The notes beneath the pieces are model-generated. The model was not told where the DNA came from. It did no database searches and was given only the letters and a program-made list of their open reading frames with translations. A DNA stretch of 64,000 nt from Nansenia antarctica (lineage: Eukaryota; Chordata; Actinopteri; Argentiniformes; Microstomatidae): positions 42,242,076 to 42,306,075 of the forward strand of contig OZ022340.1 of assembly GCA_963989245.1 (NCBI GenBank), written 5' to 3'. A program made the position numbers and the translations under genes. Shown one piece after another: positions 22,702-34,386 of this stretch. The stretch's first letter is position 1. Every line of letters begins with the position of its first letter.

Positions 22702-23117
22702 TGTGGGGAGCATGGCGCGTTCGACCTGCAGGGGGAGCCACAGGACGGTTGGTGAAGGGGATGGGGGCGTAATTGGCACCGGCTGATGCCAATTGAGTCC
22801 CCATCAGGCACTCTCTTAATGTGTGTGTTTGTTTCCCCCGGGAGTTCAGTAGGTGGAGAAGAGAGAGAGCGGAAAGAGAGGCGAATGCAAACGGGCGGGA
22901 GCAACCAAAGAGAGAGAGAGTCTGGGAGAGTGAGCGGCAGAGAGAACTACAGAGCCAGCTGCGACCGAAAGGGTCGGGCGTGAGGAGTAGTGCGCCGGCA
23001 GAGATCACCTGAGCAAGGCTCAGTGCAAAGACTGTGTTGAATAATAAACTGGGCTCCGCCCATTTCTGTACCCGTCAGTACTGTTGTCCGGCTCCCTCTG
23101 TGCACGAACCTGTTACA
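22702..23117 (+). mobile_element. Solo LTR with 5-bp target duplication
   Basis: It begins TGTGGGGAGC and ends CCTGTTACA, the TG...CA form of an LTR, and is flanked by ctgtg at 22697-22701 and 23118-23122. A polyadenylation signal AATAAA (about 23043) lies in the right half, where an R-U5 boundary would be. No internal retroelement sequence is attached, so it is most likely the product of LTR-LTR recombination. Whether it belongs to the Gypsy element 1.6 kb upstream is unknown, because that copy has no LTR to compare. Confidence 0.85.
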
Positions 23118-23256
23118 CTGTGATAACTGACACCTGTGAGTGCTGTGGTAACTCTGACACCTGTGAGTGCTGTGATAACTCTGACACCTGTGAGTGCTGT
23201 GATAACTGACACTTGTGAGTGCTGTGATAACTCTGACACCTGTGAGTTCTGTGAGG
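23118..23256. repeat. 27-bp minisatellite, right part
   Basis: About five copies of the gtgagtgctgtgataactct unit with small deletions (ctgacac or tgacac). It continues the array seen at 17409 and 22636. Confidence 0.9.
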
Positions 23257-23406
23257 AGTCCTTAAGTCATTTACAGCTACACATTTAAATTCTGCTTGTG
23301 AAATGCAGAACTACGTTAATTTAGTTATGTAGTTATTCAAAATCACTTACAAACGTATAAATTACGTAGGTTATGCTACAATTATGTATCCAAATGATTT
23401 CTACAG

Positions 23407-24246
23407 ACTCTGACCAACTCTCTGGAGGCGATAATGAAAGGAAGGATACCAAATATAATGATAAAAAATCAAAACCCGACGGTAAAGGAAACAAGGGGAA
23501 AGGAAAAAGACGTTAGCTGAGAAAAAGTGACAGGAGAAGAGATCAAGCAGCAAAGTCTCCCCAGGACCCTACAGCCTGGAAATGGAGACTTGACCAAACT
23601 TACTGGAATATAACATTCATTAAGCAAACATCTTATCTCACTTTGATGTGTTCTCTGCCTCGACAGCCAAGGCCAGGTAATGCTCAGCAGGTACTGACTC
23701 CAGGGGTGGAAACCATGGAAACCAGACCCGATTCGGCAAAATTCCATAAATCAGCCCAGGTGAGACCCTGACTCTTACTGTGTACAGTATGTTGTAGAAA
23801 GGGACAGATGTCAGTCGCTGTGTCTGCTCGTGACCTCAACTGAACCACCTCTCTTTCATTCATTCTGACAGGCTTCAACCTCTAAGTCTAACACCTCTCT
23901 GACCAGGAACTCAGACCCACCTCAGACAGACTGGCAGCTACCCAGTGTGCCAGATCTACCACCAATGACAAACAACACCTAACCTAGGGCTGAGCCAAGA
24001 CTGACCAAACACATTTATAACGGATTGACTGACAAAGATGGCAATGGACTGACTGACGAAATCAATGATGGGTTGATTTTTAGTTTATCAATGGAGTCAG
24101 GTGGAGTCAGGTGGACAGTGGACTGACTGACAAGACCGCGTGGACGTTCCACAGCGAGGGGGAACTCCCTTCCGAGTTTGCCGCCAAGGGGGAATCCTAC
24201 CTTTACTTTATTGAGAAAATACATTGAAAATTCTATGGATAATAAA
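23407..24246 (+). CDS. Three 3'-terminal coding exons of an unidentified host gene
   Basis: Three plus-strand exons are consistent with each other: 23407-23481 (25 codons, TLTNSLEAIMKGRIPN), 23667-23759 (31 codons, PRPGNAQQVLTPGVE), and 23872-23982 (36 codons plus TAA, ending LPSVPDLPPMTNNT). Each has an AG acceptor and, for the first two, a GT donor (gtaaag, gtgaga). All three lengths are multiples of three, so every junction is phase 0. A polyadenylation signal AATAAA at 24241-24246 follows the stop by about 260 bases. The encoded tail is rich in Ser, Thr, Pro and Asn with no domain I recognise, so it is probably disordered. The first of the three exons is the least certain because its frame is fixed only by its neighbours. 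Upstream exons are not found and may be separated by the 5.6-kb block of retroelements. Confidence 0.5.
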
Positions 24247-24429
24247 GATCTTCATCCTAGAAATTCTATCTTTGTGTCTATTCATCATGGTTATTATACA
24301 AATACAGCTAAAGACAACAATAAAAAAGCACTGGTGAGCTTAGCAATTGCAAGCAGGGTGGTAAGCCAAGGAATAGTGCAGTAAAATAGGGGATGACCGA
24401 AGAATGGTCACCATAATTAAGAAAACCCC

Positions 24430-24650
24430 CAAAACAACTGTCCCACAGATCAGGATCACTCTCCAGGAGGTAGAACAACTGTCCTACAGACCAGGAACAC
24501 TCTCCAGGAGGTAGAACAACTGTCCCACAGACCAGGAACACTCTCCAGGAGGTAGAACAACTGTCCCACAGACCAGGAACAGTCTCCAGGAGGTAGAACA
24601 ACTGTCCCACAGACCAGGAACAGTCTCCAGGAGGTAGGCGTGAATGTGTC
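24430..24650. repeat. Minisatellite, 41-bp unit, about 5 copies
   Basis: Unit gaacaactgtcccacagacc plus aggaacactctccaggaggta, with minor substitutions. Long minus-strand frames here are by-products of the repeat. Confidence 0.95.
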
Positions 24651-24769
24651 AGAGACTACCACCTGCAGAAGACTTCACCAGCAGAACTACAGACACTTCA
24701 CTGCAAGGTGCAAACCACTAGTTATCCTCAAAAAGGATGGTCAGGTTACAGTTTGCTAAAAATGGCTAA

Positions 24770-24905
24770 ACCTAACCCAGTCCCTGGTCTATACCGTGGT
24801 GAGTATCTCATCTCTACTAAACCTAACCCAGTCCCTGGTCTATACCGTGGTGAGTATCTCATCTCTACTAAACCTAACCCAGTCCCTGGTCTATACCGTG
24901 GTGAA
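24770..24905. repeat. 51-bp tandem repeat, about 2.7 copies
   Basis: The unit contains taaacctaacccagtccctg and ataccgtggtgagtatctca. Because 51 is divisible by three, one frame stays open through all copies; I do not take it as a gene. From 24910 to 25660 I see non-coding sequence with a CACTACTACACA-rich stretch (25170-25260). Confidence 0.95.
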
Positions 24906-25671
24906 TGTGTGGTTTTTCTTCAGGTGTGTTAACCAGTCATGGCACTTTAAGAGCCAGATGATTAGGGGTCATCTCAGGGGTCAACTCATCCTCTGGAGGG
25001 TCCACATACCTGGCTGAGAGACCCTCGACAGCGACCCAAAGGCAGGTGAGGTCAAAGGTTACCCATTGTCCAGACGACCTGACCTAACCTGCAGGAGAGG
25101 TTGTGTTAATTGCCCTAATTGGAAGGCTGTAGAACAAAAAATGTTTGAATAGTTAAAATAACTACTAATACACACTCATACACACTACTACACACTCATA
25201 CTGTACACACTACACACATACACACGACAGAGCACAATCATACACACTACTGAGCATACTAACACCATGAATGTAATAGGCAGCGCCCAAAGTAACTGAA
25301 ACATTTAAATAAAATGGACATGGGAATTCCTTCAGAAGAAGCTTGCAACCCCATGTTAATACTACTGTATTCACTGTAAAAGGTGAAAACGCTCAAATTC
25401 TCAATCACCAAGGTTTGGGGATATCCTGCTGAATGTATTGTGAGAGCTACAGTGTGTTAAAATGGACAAATGTGCCCTGTAAAATGTCTAAACCTCATAT
25501 ACAGTATGTTCTGCATACAGATTGACAAATGCTGTAAAGGTATTTATATGAGTTTTTCCCTGCAGACTCCATGGTTGGCCTCAGGGCCCAGTAACAGAGA
25601 CCACCAAAGGAGGGCTGGGGTAGACGTCGGAGGCTCATTGTAATGGATGGAACGGAATACGGAATGGTATC

Positions 25672-26055
25672 AATCACAGGGGAGGGCGAAAGGAGGAAGG
25701 GTTGGGGGGTGGGAGAGAGGGATGGTCGGTTGGGGGAGGGTTGGAGGGTGGTGAAAAGGAGGGAGGGGTGGGGGGTGGGAGGGAGGGAGGGAGGGTTGGA
25801 GGGAGGCGAAAAGGAGGGAGGGTCGGGGGGTGGGAGGGAGGGATGGTTAGGGGGAGGGCTAAAGGAGGAAGGGTTGGGAGGTGGGAGGGAGGGAGGGAGG
25901 GAGGGGGGGGGGCGAAAGGGAGGGAGGGGAGGAGGGTTGGGGGGAGGGAGGGTTGGGAGGGAGGGAGAGAGAGAGATAGGTAGGGAGGGAGGGAAGGTGA
26001 TAGGAAGTGGGAGAGAGGGAGGGAGGGTTGGGGGATGGGAGGGATGGAGGGTTGT
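25672..26055. repeat. G-rich GGGAGGGA tract
   Basis: About 380 bases of purine-rich sequence built from gggaggga, ggggttggg and ggagg blocks on the plus strand. Many runs of three or more G are spaced closely enough to form G-quadruplexes, and the homopurine strand could also form triplexes. Open frames on both strands are low-complexity by-products. Confidence 0.9.
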
Positions 26056-26088
26056 CCGTTTATAAGCATGCTACTTTGTTATAACATA

Positions 26089-26632
26089 CACTACATGGCC
26101 AAAAGTATGTGGACACCCGAGCATCACACCCATATGTGCTTGTTGAACATCTCCAAAACCATAGGAATTAATATGGAGTTGGTCCCACCTTTGCTGTTAT
26201 AACAGCCTCCATTCTTCTGGGAAGACTTTCTACTAGATTTTGGAACATGGTTGTGGGGACTTGCTCTCATTCAGCCACAAGAGCATAACTGAGGTCGGGC
26301 ACTGATGTTGAGCGAGAAGGACTGGCTCGCAGTCGGCGTTCCAATTCATCCCAAAGATGTTCAATGGGGTTGAGGTCAGGGCTCTGTGCAGGCCAGTCAA
26401 GTTCTTCCACACCAAACTTGGCAAACCATGTAATTATGGACATCGCTTTTGCATGGGGGCATTATCATGCTGAAATAGGAAAGGGTCTTCCAACAAAGTT
26501 GGAAGCATACAATTCTCTAGAATCTCATTGTATGCTGTAGCATTATGATTTCCCTTCACTGGAACTAAGGGGCCTAGCCCAAACCGTGAAAAACAGCCCC
26601 AGACCATAATTGTGTCCACATACTCTGTAGTG
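26089..26632 (-). mobile_element. Internally deleted Tc1-like element
   Basis: The left end CACTACATGGCCAAAAGTAT and the right end CATACTCTGTAGTG are the two tips of the same Tc1-type TIR, and TA flanks both (26087-26088, 26633-26634). The minus strand keeps only the C-terminal part of the transposase: MVWGCFSRFGLGPLVP, FQHDNAP with the second catalytic Asp, and SPDLNPIEHLWDELE with the last catalytic Glu. The part between these is frameshifted near 26440. The DNA-binding domain, the first catalytic Asp and the inner part of the right TIR are deleted. It belongs to a different Tc1 family from 3709-5341. Confidence 0.9.
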
Positions 26633-27384
26633 TATATTATAAGTGAGCGATCATGTTTCATGACAGTGTGATAACATGTATGCAGTGCTTCACAAAAAAT
26701 ATAGTTATATATGAATAAGCCACTATGAATGATATCACATCAGCAGCGGCAAAACAGTTTAAAGACGTGTTGCAACATCGACAGAGTGTGTTACTCGACG
26801 GTGATGCATGACTTATGGAGGTGCACCACCTCAAAACCTACCTGTTCTCCCATGCATACAACCTCCCCTAACTCTAACCATCTCGCCTTACCCTGCCACC
26901 CCCCTTCCCCCGGGACATTGCTGTGTTAATTGTTCCCTGTTCGTTAACTCTGTGTTCTATGTTCTCATGTTATCTGTTGCTTGTTGTTTCTGTGTTTTCA
27001 GTTTTTCCCATATGTGACAGGGCATGGTTAAAAAGTCCCCAAGTAGGGCAAAAACATTTTTTAGATTATGAAAGGGTAGTTTGTAAGCTTTAAAATGATG
27101 TGTCATACATTGAAATCTGAAACAAGTTGAAGAAGTCATGGATATTTTAATGGTGATACCCCCTGAACCACCGTACTGAGATCTGAGACCTCAAAGTCTT
27201 CAGAGACGTTTTTCACAGAGGTAATGGGTGGGACCAATAGCTGGTTAACTCCACCCTAATCACTCCCTCAAGACAACCACTCCCCCATTACACTACCTGT
27301 CATTACCTACCTGCCATCTGTCAGTGGGGTTGTCAGCTAACCCTCAGGAAGCAAAATTGCAGGGCTGACACTATTAAATAGCTA

Positions 27385-27434
27385 AATAATAATAATAATA
27401 ATAATAATACAAATAATAATAATAATAATAATAA
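27385..27434. repeat. AAT microsatellite
   Basis: An (AAT)n run with one interruption. The surrounding stretch 26640-28810 has no gene I can support; 26805-26860 resembles a LINE C-terminus (LKTYLFSHAYN) but is too short to be sure. Confidence 0.9.
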
Positions 27435-28140
27435 TTCAAGATTCATGATTTTTTTATTGCCATGTGTGCCAAAAGTTTATTACGTCCCATTACAAGTACA
27501 AGAGAGTAAAATTCATGGCAATGGAAAAAATTAGGCAAGATACAATTGAGCAATACAATAATAGAATGGTAAAAAAGTATAATGTTGTGTCTGTGTGTAT
27601 GCATTTATCATTATAGTCCATAAAGCATCTAGTGGGACTTCGGGGTAGTTTCTTCCCATCCCATCTGGGCATCAAAGCTGTAATAAAAAAGAAGACAGTA
27701 CATTTAAAATGATTGCCCACTGTTACCAACACCACTTTTACAAAATAGCCTACTACTATCTTCATAAAATAGAATTGCTTATACAATGACAATGACAAAT
27801 ACCTGAAGTGCTGGTGACTCATCAAGGTGTCATCTCTCAGAACCTCTCACCTCCTCAGTCTGTAACACAAATTTCAGGTCAGAGGTGTGGACACTTCTCT
27901 AGTGGAGGTTTTCCATAGACTCTCAGTGTACTGTATTACAGAAGTTGGCTAGTGAAATCATTTCAATTCACAGTATTATTCTACAGCAAATCTACATATC
28001 AATGAATTAATCATAATTGTTGATTCCACATAACATTACCGTTCATTACAAAAGCATTTACTTGTTCTATAATCTATTACATCTCTAACAAAGCTAGCTA
28101 GCTAGCTAGCAAGCTAACACTTGTTTGGCTAGCTGGTGTA

Positions 28141-28142
<2 letters not shown>

Positions 28143-28198
<56 letters not shown>
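28143..28198. repeat. CA microsatellite
   Basis: An uninterrupted CA run of about 28 repeats, preceded by a short gctagctagc palindromic stretch (28092-28110). Confidence 0.95.
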
Positions 28199-28203
<5 letters not shown>

Positions 28204-29130
28204 ATGGTGCATGAAACATACTGTACAGTATGTTACATGTTAGTAGGTCTGCAACAAATGTATTTATTCATTATGTTTTATCTTTGACAACGTATTTCTT
28301 CCTCCCACCATCTCATTAGTTTTGTAGAGGGGTGGCATGATTGTGGTGAGCAGTTTCAGTGGTTTGATAACTGATGCTAACAACGGGGCTATCTACCTTA
28401 CTCACAAAACAACAAATAACTGTTTGGCTATCCTAAGTAAACAACACAAAATCCTAGTAAACAACACATGTAACTCACTAAAACTTACCCAAGAACACAG
28501 CAGAAGGTCTGTCTGTAGTGTAGACGACTGTCCCATGAAAGTGAAGTGGAGATCAATGTCTGAAATTCCGTTGTCATCTGTCATCGTCAGATTCGGAGTT
28601 CGGAGTTCCCGTTCGGAGGTCCCGTTATGTATAGTCCAATATTAAGGAGTTCATTAATTGCCCACTGGCGATATTTCTGCCTGCTTATGAAATTCTGTTG
28701 ATAGCATTAGCGAGAGCTTGAGCCTCCATCTTGTAAACTTGTCAATAAACAGCCTCACACACATGGCTCCTTAACATACAGCTGGGGTGGGCGTGGCAAC
28801 ACACACTGCCACACTACAGTTTTTCTCAGTCGCTTTGGTGCATTTCTCACATCACTATTAACATTTGCACAACAGTTAGTGCTTTTCTCAGAACAATTAG
28901 TACAAACTGCAAAACCTAGTTGATAACCTGCAAAAGCGTGTCACTTGCTCAAAATGGATAGTTCAATCCTCAAAAGCAAGTATTCATGTCAATGAAAGTG
29001 TCAGTGTCATCCAAAGGAAAAGTCCTGACACCATTGTTTATGACAGTGGTAAAGTTGTTTTAATATTCGACATTCAACAGACATTCACATTCGGCATTTT
29101 AGGGACCGTGGTAAACGTAGTGAAAAACCC

Positions 29131-29870
29131 AATGGAGATATGGCTGTCCTGATCAATAACTCTGCCAATATTGGGCCAATGCACCTCAAACCAATTGTAG
29201 ATTGTTCTGGGAGTGCCCCTCCAAAAATGGCAACCTTTGGATTTCGCAATCAATTGATTAGGAATTTATTAAAATTCAAGAACTCAAAAACCCTATGGAG
29301 ATTTGGCTTTCCTGATCAATAACTCTGCTAATATTGGATCAAAACACCTCAAACCAATTGTAGATTGTTCTGGGAGTGCCCCTCCAAAAATGGCAACCTT
29401 TGTTTTTCCCAATCAATTGATTAGGAATTTATTAAAATTCATGAACTCAAAAACCCTATGGAGATTTGGCTTTCCTGATCAATAACTCTGCCAATATTGG
29501 GTCAAAACACCTCAAACCAATTGTAGATTGTTCTGGGAGTGCCCATCAAAAAATGGCAACCTTTGGATTTCGCAATCAATTGATTAGGAGTTTATTAAAA
29601 TTCAAGAACTCAAAAACCCTATGGAGATTTGGCTTTCCTGATCAATAACTCTGCCAATATTGGGTCAAAACACCTCAAACCAATTGCAGATTGTTCTGGG
29701 AGTGCCCATCCAAAAATGGCAACCTTTGTTTTTCCCAATCAATTGATTAGGAATTTATTAAAATTCAAGAACTCAAAAACCCTATGGAGATATGGCTGTC
29801 CTGATCAATAACTGCCAATATTGGGCCAAAGCAGCTCAAACCAATTGCAGATTACTATCGGAGAGGTGAC
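29131..29870 (+). repeat. 163-bp satellite, left array, about 4.5 units
   Basis: Units repeat every 163 bp (equivalent points at 29140, 29303, 29466, 29629). Landmarks are ctgatcaataactctgcc, acctcaaaccaattgtagat and caatcaattgattaggaatt. In each unit a 60-codon frame starts ATGGC and its stop overlaps the start of the next unit's frame, because 163 is one more than a multiple of three. The array lies directly inside the left TIR of the giant element. Confidence 0.97.
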
Positions 29871-30429
29871 AGCAGAATCTGCTGTAATCACTGTAGCACA
29901 ACAATACAAGGCTTAGGCTATCAGTAGGTGTACTTATTTCAGTCGAGGAGCAGATTTTCTCAGACTCAGCAAAATGGACACAAAATGTTTATTTAAAAAA
30001 AATATTGGCACAAAAAATAAACTATTATAAAACTATCTCTCCTAACCAGCTGGAACAGAGAGGAGAGAGGGAGGAGTGATGGAGGAGTGAGCTGCTCAAT
30101 GGGCCCTGTGGAATGGAGGAAGAGCGAGAGAGAGGGAGAGAAGGGTCAATGCGTAGACAGGCCACATAGCCTGAACCCTGGCGTAACGCTTTTGGACTGG
30201 GACATTTCCTCGCATTTAATTCAAACCCATTCTCCCTTTTTTTCTACATAATATTTACTGACATATAATTCAAAGATATTCTCTCTTTACTTCTCCATAT
30301 ATTCTGACACATTAGGCTGTGGTGTTCAGAAAACAATGCCACCAGTCCATAGAATGGGTGGTGATAGTCTTATTTGGGATGGAAATGTGTTACAATTCAG
30401 TCATTGATAGTAAGGTGTTTTTCCTTGTG

Positions 30430-32117
30430 TCAATGGGCTTTAAGGTGATACATTCCTATGTACCTGAGTTTACCCTTTTTACTGTCACAGCAAAGACGGC
30501 ACTTCCAGACTGGAGCTCGCTTGGCCTCATTGAATTCCTCCTGAGTCATACTCAGACACTCTGAGTGGAACCACCTCATGCACACAGAGCAGGCAATCTG
30601 TAGAATTGAAAACAAAACTATCACTGAGAGTAGCACATGATACTAGATTCAAACTACTTCAGATTCAACTACTAGGTTCAACTACTGAACCTAGAAACGG
30701 TTACATAATGTCTTACACCCTCATGATGCATGTTATCGTCATGTAGAGTTAGTGAGTGGAATAGGAAAAGCTAAAGTGTAGATCTCCAGACATATAGCAC
30801 AAAACAGGAGATTATCCAATGTCGCCCTTTTGTTTTTACTAATGTCCATGTCAACTAAGGTATTGGTTAATACAGTAATGAGAATGAATTAACAGTTAAC
30901 TTATGGTATTTTGTTACATTTATAGTAATTTAAGTTTTACCAAATCACATGCTCATGAAAATTGAATACTGGACGGTGTGTAGCCCAACGGTTAGACCAT
31001 TGGAGCAGAGACCAAAAGGGCCTTGCCACTTGATGGTAATTGCCTAATGCTAACAACATTGTGCCCACGAGCACAGAAACACAATACTATCTCACAATAT
31101 TGGCACATTCTATAAACATCTGCTAAATTACACCAAAATACTGCAAGTTTAGTGTGACTGCATTATCTGCCAAACAGAGATACATAAATAAGTAATAAAC
31201 AGTACAGAATTTTAAGTGAAACAGGTACTAACCCAATGAATTACAGGTGTGGCTCCTCCAGGAACAGATTGAGATGCACACATGGAGCAACAGTTCTTGA
31301 TTCTGAAGTCTGTAAGAAAGTATGCTGTAAAATGTCATACTCTGGGTAATAGCATTAATATTTTATATGCCCCTGTTAATTAATTGTGCACACCTGATGC
31401 ATCCAGAATGGCCTCAGCAAACACCTTTCTTTTCCACGTCATACCCTTCTTGGAGGGATCTAAGACCATGTGTGTTGGGATGATTGGAAATTCTGCAATG
31501 ATCTGTCTTGCAAACTAAATATGAACATAATTTAAACTTGTTAAACTACAGTATCCTAAAATTGAAAGTTAAATATATCAAAGAGTACAGAATATGCAAA
31601 CATCATGTTATGTTCACCTCCATAACAAACACGCCACAGCTGAAGCCATCTTGTTGTTTGGTGTGGTTGATAGTTGCCCCCTTCAACTTCAACCCCAGCC
31701 AGTCTTTCTTCCCGTGTTTATTGAGCCGCATTCTGAAGTATTCCCTGTATGGAAAACAAATTCTGTTATCTAACAGATTCATTGTTGTGCCATACATACA
31801 TGACTGTGCCCTACATGTAGACTTATTGATGCATAAATATTTGTAAATGATGTACATATTTACCTTAATCTTGTGGCCACATCCTCAGAATGCGCCAGCT
31901 CTTGTCCTCCAGATGGGTCGATTAAAAACACACTGCCTGATGCAGCTTGACAGAACTGTAACAAACCATACCTCTGTTTCATCATACACTTAGTTTAACA
32001 TTGCAGCACAATTTTGTGTGGTGGAGTGATTGAGAAAGATGATCTCACCATTAACGTCCAGTGCACATTATTTATGTTGATGAAGCCTATGATGGCCTCA
32101 TAGTCACTGAATGAAAC
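30430..32117 (-). CDS. Ulp1-like (C48) cysteine protease with C-terminal PHD finger
   Basis: Six minus-strand exons join with correct phases: 32117-32049, 31955-31864, 31744-31618, 31514-31394, 31309-31233 and 30597-30430 (stop at 30430). All junctions are GT-AG, and 217 residues are readable. The protease part shows the Ulp1/SENP order: VHWTLM with the catalytic His, FLIDPSG with the catalytic Asp, and QQDGFSCGVFVME with the oxyanion Gln and nucleophile Cys. After a spacer (FARQIIAEFPIIPTHMV, then a basic KKGMTWKRK stretch) comes a PHD-type zinc finger split over the last two exons: CCSMC, then ACSVCMRWFHSEC and WKCRLC. Known Ulp1 enzymes cut SUMO or related modifiers and PHD fingers bind histone tails, so a chromatin-directed deSUMOylase is an inference. 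A minus-strand AATAAA lies near 29983. No start codon is found: upstream exons must lie in 32120-32566 or 37704-38095, and a 5.1-kb hAT now splits the gene. No stops or frameshifts are seen in the six exons. Confidence 0.85.
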
Positions 32118-32192
32118 CTGAAACAAATTCAAAAAGGAAGACAAAAGCTATCAATTAGAAACAAGACTGGATCTAATTAATGGTGTGCCATC

Positions 32193-32194
<2 letters not shown>

Positions 32195-32268
<74 letters not shown>
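32195..32268. repeat. TG microsatellite
   Basis: An uninterrupted TG run of about 37 repeats, in the intron-like region upstream of the protease exons. Confidence 0.97.
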
Positions 32269-32272
<4 letters not shown>

Positions 32273-32645
32273 GACGGGCTGAAGTGCCACTGTCAGCCAA
32301 TGAATAAAGTCAAGTATTCCTCTACTGTATGACTGTGATTGTGTCACTCCTAGAGGAATGCAAGATTAAAGCATCTAATGATTTTAACTCTAGCATGTTT
32401 ACAAAAATGGTTTCAGCACCTATAGAATCAAAAAATGTACAAACTTGTAACCTATACAATGCACTAACTAGTATGAGATATTTAGAACAACTAATCATTT
32501 CATACAGTACCTTGACAGACAGTATAGTAGGATAGATTAGGACATGTTTATTCATTTGCACACAGGCACCGCTGGACTGGCCATACAATCTTTCTGCCCG
32601 CTGGCAGATGGGCCGCGCTAGTTTTGGGCCGGTCGGGCCGCCTGA

Positions 32646-32676
<31 letters not shown>

Positions 32677-33008
32677 AAAAAACTAGTGTGGGATATATCT
32701 GTTCTCTGGTGATTGCCAAAAATGAGGAAAAGGTCTTGAGCAAAGTTAAGACTATTTATTCAAAAAAGACAGGTTACACAGCACAGTCGTTAACGCAGGG
32801 TATCTGGGTGGGTCAGGAACAAAGAGACTGAATATAGCTTTCTCTCAGGATTTTATACCTGTTCCATCTCACATTTGAGCCAACCACAACACAGTATTGG
32901 GTCAATGCTTGTTTCATAGTTCTTGGCCAATGGTGACCCTTCCTCCTCAGCCTTTGCCCTAAGAAGGAGCTGATCGTTGTGTGTCTCCAAACCTCTGGGT
33001 TGTTTTGA

Positions 33009-33049
<41 letters not shown>

Positions 33050-33551
33050 TGTGCGTGCGTGTCTGTGTGTGCGTTCGGCCATTTGGCTGTCATAAAACCC
33101 CCATTGTTAACATGCCCTTGCATGCCCTGGTATGTGTGTGTGTTTAAAATATACCACACTAGCGCGGCCCAAAATAGCGCGGCATCAACTAGCGCTGAAT
33201 CAAGCGGCGGCCCCCGTTTATACTAACACATGGGCTGGCCCAATCACATGCTTAGGCCCTGCTGTCCATCGGCCCCCTCCCCCACTCTGATCCCTCGGCC
33301 GACAACCCAAGTGCAGTGTCATGTTCGTAGATAAGATAGTGAAAGGGGGTGCCCAGAAAATTAGGGAGAACAAAAGTAAGAAGCTAGCAGAGGATGCCTC
33401 AAAATGTCAGAAACTGACAGATATGTTCTCTGCATCGACTGTGGGGGCTAGGCCTACTACAGCTGCGGCTGCCACAGCAACATCTTTACCGCTAACTAAC
33501 GTTAGCAGTGATGTGCCGTTAGCAATTGAGGAGGAGACAGAGGACACATCA

Positions 33552-34378
33552 TACGGGATGACCTGGCCTGGAAGGACAACACTAAAGGCACCATCAAGAG
33601 GGCACAACAGCGGCTATACACCCTGAGATGCCTCAAGAAACAACACAGCAAGCAGGAGATGCTGGTGGCCTTCTACCACGGCGCAGTGGAGAGCATCCTC
33701 ACCTTCGGCATCTCCAACTGGTACCACAGCTGCACGGCAGCGGAGAGAAACGATCTACAGAGAGTCGTGAGAACAGCACAGGGGATCACCGGCGCCACCC
33801 TCCCCTCTCTGAAGGAGCTGTACGAAACACGCTGTCTCAGGAGGGCCTCCAAGATCTCCAAGGACCCGACCCACCCTGGGCACGAACACTTTGTCAAGCT
33901 GCCCTCGAACAGGAGGTACAGGACCCCGGCCGCTAGGACAAACAGACTGAAGGACAGCTTCTACCACAGGGCCGTCAAGGCCCTGAACACAGAAAAGGCC
34001 TAAGTTCTGGGCCCAGGACAGGTCCGGACGGATTGTAATGGCAGCTAGTGCTGAGGCACAAACATGTACATTTTCAAGCCTGCAAACTGTGACACTTTAA
34101 AACAAAAGTGAAAAAATACTTTCTTGTGCAATATGACAACCCTAGTTGACTATCTGTGCAGTATAGTACAGTGGATTGTGTACATAGCCTCTATTGATGT
34201 AAACCAGCTCCTTATCTTCTTGTGATTTTATGCATCTATGCTTTTTCCAAAATGTGTTTCTTTTTCCTTTCTTAAACACCAGGGGAGCTCCTAAATTCCT
34301 AAATTCCTAAATTCCTCCTAAATTTCGTTGTTTGGTACCTGTACTGTAACAATGACAAATAAAGTCTATCTATCTATC
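33552..34378 (+). mobile_element. 5'-truncated Rex1/CR1-type LINE fragment
   Basis: The translation GAVESILTFGISNWYHSC, RTAQGITGATLPSLKELY and SNRRYRTPAARTNRLKDS is the C-terminus of the same LINE group as 15656-16945 but a different family. The 3' region ends caatgacaaataaag with a TATC tail (34364-34380). The same 3' tail, shorter, occurs at 42107-42200. The LINE lies in exon 1 of a hAT transposase gene. Confidence 0.85.
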
Positions 34379-34386
34379 TAGAGAGG

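Noticed and set aside
24708..24932. Frame with repeated KPNPVPGLYRGEYLIST
   Set aside because: It is produced by a 51-bp tandem repeat whose length is a multiple of three.
25643..26069. Glycine-rich and proline-rich frames on both strands
   Set aside because: They are low-complexity translations of the G-rich tract.
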